From Haliclona indistincta (lineage: Eukaryota; Porifera; Demospongiae; Haplosclerida; Chalinidae): 64,000 bases of DNA. Shown one piece after another: positions 31,698 through 43,800 of this stretch. The notes under the pieces were generated by a model. It made no database searches. It saw only the letters and a list, made by a program, of their open reading frames with translations, and was not told the origin of the DNA. Within the stretch, counting starts at the first letter, position 1. Every line of letters starts with the position of its first letter. The stretch is taken from the NCBI GenBank assembly GCA_964017065.1, contig OZ024785.1, positions 11,859,086 to 11,923,085 on the forward strand, read 5' to 3'. The translations under genes were made by a program, and so were the position numbers.

Positions 31698-33108
31698 ATG
31701 GCCAACCAACGCCTTGCCACTGTCTTTCCAGAACTAGATGGAAGACGACTACCTTCACTGCGGCGCCACGAGCTTGCCTCCTGCTGCTCCCGTCTCGGGC
31801 TGGTCTCCTCGGGCAACCGCCACGCGCTCCTCTCTCGCCTGTCTACCGCGCTACAGGCCGGCGCCCAAATACCACCGCCCCCCGGGACAGCCTACCGTAC
31901 CCACCACCAGCTCTGTGCTGTCACCACCCGCAGACGCCCAGACATCACTCGTCTCTACCGGGAATCTCCTCCCCCCGTCACTATCGCAGATCGGCGGTCT
32001 AGTACAGGCACAAGCACCGACATCCCTTCCGTGCTCCAACCAAACTAGTAACCCATCATGGATCTACACCGTCGCCCAACAGGCCGCTCAATCAGCAATA
32101 ACCCAAGCCCTAGCTCTCCAGCCAGCCATTGCTCAGCAAGGACCGACACCTCCTACTCTAACACCCGCCGTGCAACTCTCTCAAGCAGCATCAGCTCCCA
32201 CTCAACCATTACCAGGACCTCCGGTTCAAACCGTCATCCCTCCTTCCTTAGCAGCAGGACCTTCTTCAGCCCAGCCGTCCACCACCCAACCAGCCTCACT
32301 GCTACCCATTCCACCTGCCCTCCCAACAGGCATCTCGGCCTCCATAGCCGGATTCAACCTCCCAGGTGAGCTGTCTGGCATGCTCCCACACACCATAATC
32401 ACAAAAATTCAAAATCTCCAGTACTTCGACCTTTCAGCCCTTATACCAGCAAATCTTGCCACAGCACGCGATCCGCAACCAATCCGTGTGCAAGTCGGCG
32501 GCAATGAGTCGCAGCACCTAGTCTTGTCTAGACGCCCCATAGCCAAAAAGACAATCACAACAATCCAAGACTGGGCCATCGTTTTTTCCATGTACGCCTC
32601 AGTGATAACCACGGCTGACGCTTCTAGAGGGCCCGACCTCTTTGAATACATGCGTCTCATCCTTCAGGCCGAGAATGAGTATAAGGGCGATGCCTGGTCA
32701 CGATACGATATCGCCTTCCGAACGCGTGCTGCTAACCGGCACATAGTGCGCTGGGCCGAACCCGATAGCACGCTTTGGAACAGAGCCTTCTCCGGCATGT
32801 GCCGAACCTCCTCCTTCTGCTCAATATGCCTAGATTCTACCCACACCACGTCTGAATGTCCTCTATATCAGCAGGGACCAGCAACTCACCGCTCCACAAC
32901 TCCCGCTGGTCCCATCCAACAGAGCGGCGCAGACCCTCGCCCAACTGCACGACAGGTTTGCCTCAATTGGAACAGAGGCAAATGCAGCTTTACAAATTGT
33001 CGCAGGGCCCACGTATGCGCCACGCACGGCTGCGGTGGCGATCACAGGTTCTCTGACTGCCCAAAGCGCAGGCTATCACCACGAAAAACGTCTAATAACC
33101 CAAACTGA
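31698..33108 (+). pseudogene. DIRS-like gag with SAP domain and CCCH zinc finger, one frameshift
   Basis: The N-terminus is in one frame from an ATG at 31698 (MANQRLATVFPELDGRRL, then LRRHELASCCSRLGLVSSG and LLSRLSTALQAG, a SAP-like helix pair). Near 31880, in a run of C residues (CACCGCCCCCCG), the frame changes, and the rest lies in the frame of 31738-33108. It has a Pro/Gln/Ala-rich linker, a globular part with IPANLATARD, WAIVFSMYASVITTADA and WSRYDIAFRTRAA, then VCLNWNRGKCSFTNCRRAH followed by VC and GC-x2-DH, the same zinc-finger plan as the gag at 15173-16546. If one C is an assembly error the gene would be intact. Confidence 0.8.
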
Positions 33109-33648
33109 GCAATCTTCCTCCCCCCTCTTGCTGCACAACCACACGACACCAACTGTCACTTCACGCACAATCATACGAACCCTATGATTCATTTATCACG
33201 ATGGTGCTAACTTCGTTCTTAATTTCATGATCATACAATTTTCATGCTAATCAGTGTAATCACTTATAAAGTAGCAACTACTTATAGGCCAACCATGCGT
33301 AAATTTCAATAATAACTAGGCACCAAAGGTGCTGATGCCTCGGCGGAATTCCATAGTACACAGCAGGACTATAGCTACAGTAAACTCCACCTATTATACA
33401 AGCTATAGCACAATTCCTGTACAGTAACTATCCACCATTCCACAAACTCAGCAACTGCAGATGCATGTATACAGGATTTCTGTACAGCAATAACCATGTC
33501 ACATACACAGCATCAAACTGCAGCTGTTATACCTTCTGTACAGCAATCACAATGCAGTATAATAGTTATGCAATCAGTTTGCTTACACTATTTCGTCCAT
33601 AGCTTGCTTACACAATTTCTTGCTGCTATCCTGTGACTTATCAGCTTC

Positions 33649-33853
33649 TAGGCAGTCAACTGTAGATAGTTTTGTCTACGGAGAACTCTAGATCATCAGC
33701 AACTACTGTAGCTCAAGCCGGCGAGCTCAAGCTCGAGCTGTAGGCCTTCGAGAGAATTTCGCTGGACCTACCAAGCTGTTTTGTAGTACAAACGAACTCA
33801 CTAGCTGTAAGGCAGTCAGCTGTAAACTGTTTTGTCTTTAGAGGAGTCCAGAT
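33649..33853. repeat. Imperfect direct repeat pair, about 45 bp
   Basis: TAGGCAGTCAACTGTAGATA at 33649 and TAAGGCAGTCAGCTGTAAAC at 33808 each continue into GTTTTGTCT and AGTCCAGAT or ACTCTAGAT. They lie inside the right end of the gag-only element and may be subterminal binding sites. Confidence 0.55.
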
Positions 33854-33976
33854 AGCCGGGAACAGCTATCGAGGTAAGCATCTCATGCCATAACTCACGA
33901 ACGGAGCTTTAGAACCCAACAATTTATCAATACAGTTCCGAGCAAATAGCAATTTCTACCCCTGTGTTACTGATAT

Positions 33977-34801
33977 CAGCGCTTAGTTTTTAGCGTCCGA
34001 TGCGCTATCCCAGCAACGGACAGAATGACACACACACAACACGACTACTGTATGCCTCGTGGCTCCGCCCACCGAGGCATAATAACTATTGTTACATATC
34101 TCTCCTTCGTTTGGCCCAGATAGATGCTCGTCGATACTTAATTTGGCGGGCTACGATGGTTCACCATGCCACTACATTTACTCAGCACACTGCATTCGTC
34201 TCGTGGCTGCGACTCTCACAGTCTCAGTGCCACAGATACGTAGGGAACCTCGGCTGCGGCACTACATCGTCCCTGGCTGCGGCTACAGCCTCAGTGCCAG
34301 CGGACGCTCCGCTGCCTCAGTGCCAAGGTCTCCTGCACTTGCAAACTGGGCAGCCTCCCGAGGCACCCCAGGTTACAACCAAACACGCTGGTGACCGCTA
34401 CAGCCTGCCTCACCTGTTCCTGTCTGGGCCAAAGAATTTAATTTAGATATCAACTACGTTACGCCCGCGCCGCGTAGGCGGCTGTTAACATAAAATACTG
34501 AAAGGGCGCTGAGTTGGACTATAGTCTTGCCGTAGTATGATGACGGTACGTGTGTGGTTGTGTACATGCATGTAGGCAGTATCAAAATTCAAAATGTATT
34601 TCGCGGTACGAAAATTAATGTTTACGCATGCACACTAAACCTATTGTTGCACGTGTATACTGAGCTTACATTTTGGATTTGAAGAAAGATCGACGGTATC
34701 CGTGATCGAGTGTGATCCTCTAGGTTGATCGCTGGAGAGTTTACTAACACCGACAGTAACTTGAATTTGATTTACTGTACAGTGTCAATTATTAAACCGT
34801 C
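33977..34801. other. Intergenic stretch upstream of the repeat gene
   Basis: An open frame at 34000-34446 has no domain features and is built partly of repeated CTGCGGC / CAGTGCCA words. The last 200 bp probably hold the promoter of the gene starting at 34802. Nothing more is supported. Confidence 0.35.
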
Positions 34802-37800
34802 ATGATTTATGTAGTGTCTAAAGGAACGAGAAGTGCCACCGCTAAGGCGCTGGCCCGAGGGAGGAGAATGGAAGCTGAAGCGGAAGCCGCTGCTGCGAAT
34901 GAGATCAGCAATGGTGAGCTGTGTTATGTTTGTGTCTTATTTGTAACCAGTTATAAAACCTGTTGTTTGTTTAAAGCCAAATCACATAGAATCTCAATCA
35001 TATTTCGGTTGCCAAGGCGCCGTCTAAATCTCCTAGTTGCGCCTTCGAAAGTATTTATACTACAGCTACATGGCAAAAATAAACCAACGCAGATACGTTT
35101 TGAAAAACAATGGCTGATGATCGTTTTAAAGGTACAAGTTTGTGTTGTTGAAAAACCTGTGCTGTGGCCCAACTGCCACGCCCACAAATGCCGCTTTGCG
35201 TAATTGCGTTACATGTGCACGTGGGAATGGCGCTGACCTTGGACTTCAACGAACAGTTAGAATGATAGTTACTAGAGTCCAGCAGTCTTTACTACATGCT
35301 GTGTACATTTATTAGGCAAGCTTTAAGCTGTTAACATATAGCAAAACACAGTGAGTTACTTGCTTTTTTCATGCATGACATCATTTGTAGCCGAATATCT
35401 GGGGCTATGGATGCTGAGCTCCCCGTGTCAAGAAGCAAATGCAACACCTAGTAACTATACCAAAGCTAGTACCTCATGTGCTTTAAATCTAAACATAAGA
35501 CAGTAGGCTTGATGTATACAACTTAAGAAACTCTTGTCAACAACTTGCAGAGAAGTACGAGTTCCAGCAAACAATAATACAAGTTCCTGTAGAAGAATAA
35601 TTATGATTATGATTTATTTTCGACTGGCATTCTAGAATTGCATTGAACTGCAGTATAAGCTAGCTGTAATTGCTGTCAACAAAGTCATGATGAATTGCCT
35701 TGCGCAAATTGTGAACATATTGCACTGTTTGCTAATATTTTTACTAAAGTGTAGTGTTTATGCAACCATGCGCAATTCTCATCAAAATCATGCCTATTAT
35801 TACAGGGAGCTTTGATCAATTTAGTACCAGTGGATCATCTGACGACGAAGATCCATTTCCTCTTGTAAGTTGACATTCATATATTTTTGTTTAATGATAT
35901 AGACTATTATTATATTTGGCAGCACACTACATGGCTATATATAATGTAGTAAAGTGGTTGAGATAATAAATTATGATGCTTCTGTTGGTATAATATATTA
36001 TGTGTTTGAATTGACTGAACAAAGATTATTAATTACTTAAATGTACAGATTGCCTTATAACATTTCTATAACTTTTAACATTGCCTTGTAACATTTTTAA
36101 TTTTGTTGTGGACTCAATTATTGACATCAACTCCTAGGCAAGTACCAGGACCATTTTGTGGAAGACGTGATGGTGGACCTGCCCCTGTTCCCCCTGTTGT
36201 TCCTGGTGGACCTGCCCCTGTTCTCCATTTTGCTCCTGGTGGACCTGCCCCTGTTCTCCCTGTTGCTGCTGGTGGACCCGCCCCAGTTCTTCCTGTTGCT
36301 CCTGGTGGACCTGCCCCTGTTCTCCCTGTTGCTCCTGGTGGACCCGCCCCAGTTCTCCCTGTTGCTCCTGGTGGACATGCCCCTGTTGCTCCTGGTGGAC
36401 ATGCCCCTGTTGCTCCTGGTGGACCCGGCCCAGTTCTCCCTGTTGCTCCTGGTGGACCCGCCCCTGTTCTCCCCGTTGCTCCTGGTGGACCTGCCCCTGT
36501 TCTCCATGTTGCTCCTGGTGGACCTGCCCCAGTTCTCCCTGTTGCTCCTGGTGGACCTGCCCCTGTTGTTCCTGGTGGACCTGCCCCTGTTCTCCCTTTT
36601 GCTCCTGGTGGACCTGCCCCTGTTCTCCCTGTTGCTCCTGGTGGACCCGCCCCAGTTCTTCCTGTTACTCCTGGTGGACCCGCCCCTGTTCTCCCTGTTG
36701 CTCCTGGTGGATCCGCCCCTGTTCTCCCCGTTGCTCCTGCCCCTGTTCCCCCCTGGTGGACCTGCCCCTGTTCTCCCTGTTGCTCTTGGTGGACCTGCCC
36801 CTGTTCTCCCTGTTGCTCCTGGTGGACCTGCCCCAGTTCTCCCTGTTGATCCTGGTGGACCCGCCCCTGTTCTAGTCAGGCGTGGCCTGACTTTTCGCAT
36901 CTGTGGAATAGTCAGGGGACACTAGCATACACCACCCGTACTCTCTGCAACTATAGTTGCAGGCCAATCAGATTGCAGAACGGTTACGAAGAATGTAGTG
37001 ATTACGTATGTGTTAACGACGTCACTACCATCGAGCGAAAAATGGCTACTCAAGTTAAGCAGCTGAATCCAGAGAGTGCCATACGAAAAGCTGCGCTGAA
37101 ATTAGGCTACGATTTTGTTAAGGCAGAACAGCTGAAGGTGGTTGTAAGCGTATTGCGCGGCCAAGATGTATTTGCAGTCTTGCCCACTGGCTAAGGAAAG
37201 AGTTTTTGCTTCTCCGTTCTTCCCTTTGTCCATGATCAGCTGTTCCCTGACAGCGAAGCTTCCATCGTTCTTGTGATCACACCCTTGACGGCAATCATTG
37301 AAGATCAGGTAATGTGCAAGTGCAATATTATGTACTGACTGCAGAGCATGCAATACTTAGTAATACTGCAAGTAGTCATGGTGTTACATATTGAAGTGCA
37401 ACAACAATTTAGTAGTTCAAACACAGGTGGCCAGTCTTCGGCTTCGTGGTTTGTCATGCAGTTATATTTCCGGAGGTCAGGAGGAAGATGCAGAAGGTGT
37501 AAAGAAGGGAGATTATAGACTTGTGTTTTTTACTCCGGAGATGCTGTTAGAGAGGAGAAGGTGGAGGAACATGCTTAAAGGTGAAGTGTACACTACCCGA
37601 CTTCGGACCATTGCAGTTGATGAGGCACACACTGTCAAAAAATGGTATGACCTATACTTGTGTATTATTTTATTCATTACGTTTTCTATAATAGGGGTGA
37701 GACATTTCGTAGAGTCATGTCACAAGTTGGTGATGTCCGGTCCTTGTTGCCCAGTCATGTGACTATGCTGGCTCTAACAGCAACTGCTACTTCACAGCTA

Positions 37801-40800
37801 CGTTTGAAGGTGACACAGATGCTAGGATTGAAGGACAAGTGTGTAGTGTCCTTGTCACCATGCAAAGCTAACATCCTGTATGCGGTTAACAAATTCCAAT
37901 CGATTCCAGAGACTTTTCAGCCCATGGTCGATCAACTCTCTCTCCGAAGACAAAATTTTCCTCAGTCGATTATTTACTGTAGTCGCTATAAAGATTGTGC
38001 GGATCTGTACTACTTTTTTAGAGACTCTCTAGGACCAGATTTCACTGAGCCTCGTGGTGCTCCTGACCATCCAAGATTCCGCCTTGTAGACATGTACATG
38101 AGCTGTACTGAAGAACGAGTAAAGGAAGAGATAGTGCAGATATTTACAAAGGAAACCAGTGGTTTGCGAGTTGTGATAGCAACCGTGGTATCGATTCACC
38201 ATCGGTTCGACAGGTTATTCATTTGGGCCCTCCTACTGATCTAGAATCCTATGTGCAAGAAACAGGGCGTGCAGGTCGCGATGGGCAACCATCACTAGCT
38301 CTACTTCTCCAAAGATCTGGTGGGGCAAAACATGCAGAAAGGTCAATGATTGATTACACTTCAAATTCCACTGACTGCCGGAGAAAGGTAAAAAACTTTG
38401 AACTTTTCTCCTCTGGACACTATCAATTCTTGTTCGTGCTGTGATATCTGTGCTAAAGTATGTAGTTGTGGTGATTGTGAGTGCAATCTTGATCATGCAT
38501 CATTTGTTCTCATTGGAGAAAGTTAAATCAACATTATTTTATGTATCACTGATCTATAACATTATGATTTCTTTTTGTCTATACTAACTATGTGTTTGGT
38601 TATCCATTCTAATACTTCACTAATACTTTTAGCATGCAGAGGGTCTCTTGGTCTAGGGAAAGTACGATACTTGCGGTCTTGCAGTGTAGAAAAAACTTTC
38701 GTTCTTTGTAATTCTCGGATAATAGTGTCTCTGACTTTTTGACAGTTTGAAGGGGCTCGATGGATTCCACAACTCTCAGAAACATGGGTCTGCATATCAT
38801 ACTGCATAAGAACTGGGTAGAGAGTTCCTAGTACTTTGCCAGCACGTGTGATGGCAGTCTCAGTCTGGTTCGCTCCCAAATGACGTATTGCACGCTTGCA
38901 GATCCTATTCAGGTGCTCTTGGAATATCCTATCCTATTCAATATTCCTCTAGTTCTTAAGGCTCCTCTGGCTCTGGCAACAGTAAGTTGGTCACCACCGA
39001 AAAACAACTTGTGCAGTGAAGCATGCTCTGACTGGAACATTTCGTTCTCATGCCCATGAATAGGTACCGCTTTAGTATATTGTACTGCTGGCACGTAACC
39101 CATTAGATGGTACCAAGGGCGTATAGAGAAAGAGGGCATGCAACCGTCAATCACTCCCGTAGGATAGCGAAATATTAATTGTTACTAAAATTAGAAGTTA
39201 CGCCCATCAATTGCTGACGTAGAAAAAAGTAGGCGGTAACTAATGACGCTTATTCAGTCAGATCATGCAGATACTCGGCAGATACAGCCTGTCCCAGCAC
39301 AGTGGTACCAGTCTTACGTCGGTGTTCTCCTACAACAATCCACTGCTGCTCTTGGCTTTCTTCCAAACGCAAGCTATAGAGTAGCGGGCAGCGACAGTCT
39401 CACGAATTTCAGATTTCCAGCTTGAAGAATGCGCGACTAGTGTGCCTCCCCTCGCGCATTTAGCGACAAGCAATCGTCTAGCGGTTACAGACAAGGGCGA
39501 GCAGTCACTACGTGACTACGTCGCCGTTTAGATACAGATGTACCTGCACTAGTAGTCATTTCAGCACTCTCCGCATACGCTCTGACGTATGAACTGTATA
39601 CTAAAAGTATACGGAGTTTAATTGATGTTTATTTTTAGTAACAATTAATATTTCGCTATCCTACAGAGTGATTGACGGTTGCATGCCCTCTTTCTCTATA
39701 CGCCCTTGATGGTACATGATTTCGACCATTTCATCTCCTTTGTTCTCATTTTTGTTAAGAACACCAAGTGGTACCTGCAATAAGTGTAATTTTATTCAGA
39801 CCATTATAGTTTGCTCTTACTTACCACTTCAGATTTCACTGACATTTCGGCGTAGTACTGATGTTGAATATGCCATTCTACCACATCTTCAAATGCCAAC
39901 TTGAAGAAAGGCATGTGGGTTACAAGGATACGTGACACATGAGTCACAAAAAGCTCTTTCAACGCTTTATCGTCTGCAGTTGATGGAAGCAGAGATATAG
40001 CTCTCTTACTTGGGCTATTGAGACATAGCTGAGGATGGACATCTGGAAGACCAGAGAAATCGACTCTATCCAAGACAGCAAAAGAATAGAAGTAATGAAG
40101 TGATTGATTGCGGCTTCCTCCGAGTCGCATATATCGTGCCTTGACACTTTTGTCTAGATTGTCGCCCACTAACTTAAAGCTTTGAATTGGGGTAGGAGTA
40201 TTGGTTGAGATCATTGTGTTCTCAGTGACTTCCATTGTACTGTCATCATCTATTAGTAATAATAATTTGATTTTTATTGCATACACTTCAGGTAAACAAT
40301 AAATTTTGTTACATGCTGATAATGTATCTTCATCAATAGACTCTTCAGCAATACCTGATGAATCGGTTTCAGCTTCAGAGAGATCAGACAGACTGCTATG
40401 AATTTGACCACTAATACCGTGTTCACACGAGCGAGTTTATCGGGACGAGATCGATCTTGGTTCGATTCGGTTCGATTTGATTCGAACTCGTTGGCAGTGT
40501 GAACGTGTTCCAAATCGAACCGAATCGAACTGATTCGCTCTACTTTGGACCACCTCAACTCGTCGAACTGGATCGCTTGAGATCGATCCCGCGTGCTGTC
40601 TGAACGCTATCGGACCTGAATCGGTCCTCAGATCGAACTAGTTGTGGGCGTAACTAGGGCGTGTTTCGAGTCACGTGAACAATGGCTGGTTGGACAGACG
40701 ACGAAGTGTTTAAACTGATCGAAATTTGGAACGAAGACGGGATCCAGGAGCAACTAGAAGGATCAAAACGTAATAAACACGTTTACGAGAAGCTTTGTAC

Positions 40801-43800
40801 TCAGTTACGCGGAGCAGGATATGTAAGAACGGGGGAACAGTGCAGGAGCAAAGTAAAAAAGCTACGACAGCAGTACAAAAAGATCAAGGACAATAATGGC
40901 ATGACAGGCAGAGGTAGGGGGAAGTGGAGGTTTTTTGATGCATTGGATGAAGTGTTCGGTCATCGTCCATTAGCGTCAGGAATCCGACTACACTGGCTCC
41001 ACGATGAGACACCATGATTTTTGCTTTGACCGCGCCTTACCTCACGCCCACATTACTACGATCATATTGACCTCGGTTCGTCTTCGCTGTTGCACGTGTG
41101 AACAACGCTCCAACAACCGATCCGATACCGATCCGTTTCGAATTGGATCGATCTCGTCCCGATAAACTCGCTCGTGTGAACACGGTATAAGATCAGTTGA
41201 ACTGCTGTTTAGATCATATTCGTCAGAACTATGGAGAACGACAGAATCATCAATTTCTGAGTCAGATGTAATCACAATCACTGGGAGCTTTCTTGCACTA
41301 TTCTGAAATTCTCCCTATAGACGAACGTGTGTAAAAAACATGTAATAATATTTAAATAGAAAGCTTAACCTGTTCACGAGGTACAGACAGCTGATCAGTC
41401 AACAAACACTGCCATGTCTTCACTTTCTTGTCGTGATCTGTCCCCACATCTGTCAGCAACCGAATAGTAGACTTATGTGACATAGTCACATTCACTCGTT
41501 GTAAATGCTCATATACCTATGAGTATAGCAGTACATGAATTATTTACACAAGTTAGTAATTGGGGCGAGCCTGAGCGAGCCCCACATTGATCGTGATGTA
41601 GGTCCCACGTCGCGGGGAACGTATCTATATATGTGGCCGGGGGTAGCGTTAGTTCTCCAATGTTCCCGAGAACACGCCTATTATGACGTAATATTCACGT
41701 GGTTCGTAAAAATAATATTATTCAAAAATTGATATTATCATGTCTGACGAAAGAACCTTTACTGCTCAACAACTGAGGACAGCACAGCAACCAACATTGG
41801 AGACACCTGAACAACACCCGAGTCAACTTTTACAAGACCAGAGGATTGCCAGAAAACGACGACGAGCAGAAGAGTCGCCCGATCAACGAGAGAGACGCCT
41901 GGAACGACAAAGGGAATACCAAAGGAACTACCGACAGAGACGGAAGATAGCAGCTACAACAGAGCAAACACTAGGTGATACAGCTACAGAAGAGCGCGCT
42001 GTCAAGCTACAGAAAAAGAGAGTGCGTGCGCGAGTAGCTAGGTCTGTAGAAAGTGCAGAACAAAGGGACACCAGGCTATTGAACATGAGAGTAAATGAGC
42101 GTGAAAATAGGTCTGTAGAAAGTGCAGAACAAAGGGACACCAGGCTATTGAACATGAGAGTAAATGAGCGTGAAAATAGGTCTGTAGAAAGTGCAGAACA
42201 AAGGGACACCAGACTATTGAACATGAGAGTAAATGAGCGTGAAAATAGGTCTGTAGAAAGATATTGCTGATGCTTTATTATTAATTTTATTATGCTATTA
42301 TCAAACTGTACAAAAATCAGCTCAGGCTCGCCCCTGCATTCTATGAATGTACTAGTTAATTTGCTTTGTAACATACCAGCTTTCCACTATTGCCTCCATA
42401 CAAGACTAACGACAGCACCTTTTGGACCAAATTCATCTTGGCATACCCTAGCTTCAGCAATATAGCAGCACACATTCCTATCACAATATTATTCCTGTTA
42501 GGCCTGGGTCGACGCGTGTGCGTGCATTGTTGGAGAATCGATAGAAGAATGGGCGCATTGGTCTCCAGTTCCTTAAGCAGTTTCTCCCAGCTAAAATCCT
42601 TATATGCTGAGCTGAACTTTTGTCGCAAAATTGAGTTGGCTGAGTCGGAGCACATGAGAATTAACTCATTCCGAACGAGCATCCCAATCCTTTTCATGAT
42701 GTACTTTCTAGTCACCGGATCTTTCAAGCACTCTTTAGCAACTGACTGTTTCCTTCCTCTAGCGACAGCTTTTCCCATGTGCTTACGGCTGGGTGTCAGT
42801 ATGTAATTCTTTGGTGTTTTGTAAGCAACATGTACCTACAAACAAACAATTTTAAGGCATTGGCAATGAAATAATACTTATTGAAACACTGGGACTTCCA
42901 GAAGTTATGAGAGACTGGGGTGGTAAAGGCTGACGACGCTTCTTCGCAAGTGGTGGGAGAGATTCACTTGAATCAGTGTTGTCGGCTAAGGGAAGTACTT
43001 CTTCTAATGCTTTGTTCATGTTCTCCTTGATCGCTTCAGTACCTTTCAAAACCTTCTCGTATCCATAGAAGCATTTTCTGCACAAGTACGGACGACCTAC
43101 TTCAGCTAGCAGACTATCTAGCTCCAGTTGTGGGTGACTTTGTTTCAGCTGAGTAGTGATCGTAGAACTCCAAAGAGGCAACACATGAGAAGAGGCGCTA
43201 CTGTAGAGATATCGCCTGTCAGAGCTCCTTTTGGTAGCTGTTCCACAGCCAAGGCAAATGATGATCGATCGAACAGCTGCCATAACTAAAACACGTGGAT
43301 TGGCAACCCCATTATACTCCCACGCACTTGGTCAAGTCTACCGCACGCGGTGAAATAATTAAATTCCTGTGTGACGGGTAGCGTATGCTAGTGTCCCCTG
43401 ACTATTCCACAGATGCGAAAAGTCAGGCCACGCCTGACTACCCCTGTTCTCCCTGTTGCTCCTGGTGGACCCGCCCCTGTTCTCCCTGGTGCTCCTGGTG
43501 GACATGCCCCTGTTGCTCCTGGTGGACCCGGCCCTGTTCTCCCTGTTGCTCCTGGTGGATCCGCCCCAGTTCTTCCTGTTGCTCCTGGTGGACCCGCCCC
43601 TGTTCTCCCTGTTGCTCCTGGTGGACCCGCCCCTGTTCTCCCCGTTGCTCCTGCCCATGTTCCCCCTGGTGGACCTGCCCCTGTTCTCCCTGTTGCTCCT
43701 GGTGGACCTACCCCTGTTCTCCCTGTTGCTCCTGGTGGACCTGCCCCAGTTCTCCCTGTTGCTCCTGGTGGACCCGCCCCTGTTCTCCCTGTTGCTCCTG

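Larger units (their letters stand above)
31003..33976 (+). mobile_element. Gag-only DIRS-like derivative with inverted ends
   Basis: About 72 bp at 31003-31074 (AGTAACACAGG ... TTTGCTCGGAACTG ... AAATTGTTGG) reappears inverted at 33902-33976 with scattered differences. DIRS-type elements have inverted terminal repeats, and the only gene between them is a SAP/zinc-finger gag like that of the element at 12.7-16.6 kb. RT, RNase H and recombinase are absent. I infer an internal-deletion derivative; a different TIR element that picked up a gag is the alternative. Confidence 0.6.
38562..43283 (-). pseudogene. Multi-exon transposase of the helicase transposon (DUF6589-like)
   Basis: Exons on the minus strand: 43283-42879 (zinc-binding start [39 protein letters not shown]); 42835-42377 ([33 protein letters not shown]); 41516-41370 ([20 protein letters not shown]); 41314-39825 ([50 protein letters not shown]); 39774-38562 ([53 protein letters not shown]). 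GDN-L-D and GDQLT probably hold catalytic Asp residues of an RNase H-like core. Exon 4 contains the Harbinger element, exon 5 the MITE; removing each with one target copy restores the frame. A frameshift remains near 38925. The GDQLT-x-x-RARG motif recalls Pfam DUF6589, common in fungal and animal elements; that link is from memory. Confidence 0.75.
36873..43440. mobile_element. 6.57-kb DNA transposon with RecQ-type helicase and GDN/GDQ transposase (Academ-like?)
   Basis: The first and last 58 bp (36873-36930 and 43383-43440) are perfect inverted repeats beginning TAGTCAGGCGTGGCCTGACT, itself a small palindrome. CCCCTGTTC flanks both ends (36864-36872 and 43441-43449), a 9-bp candidate duplication. 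Inside are a helicase gene on the plus strand and a multi-exon transposase gene on the minus strand, converging with a 35-bp gap, and three smaller inserted elements. Helicase-encoding Academ elements (AcademH) have been described; I recall them as the closest match but could not check protein or duplication length. Confidence 0.88.

Noticed and set aside
34000..34446. 148-codon plus-strand frame
   Set aside because: Built partly from repeated words, overlapping an equally open second frame; no domain.
36127..36900. Long minus-strand frame of [11 protein letters not shown] repeats, and similar at 43359-44195
   Set aside because: It is the shadow of the 33-bp minisatellite; all stop-free frames of a three-divisible unit remain open. 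Splice evidence favours the plus strand.
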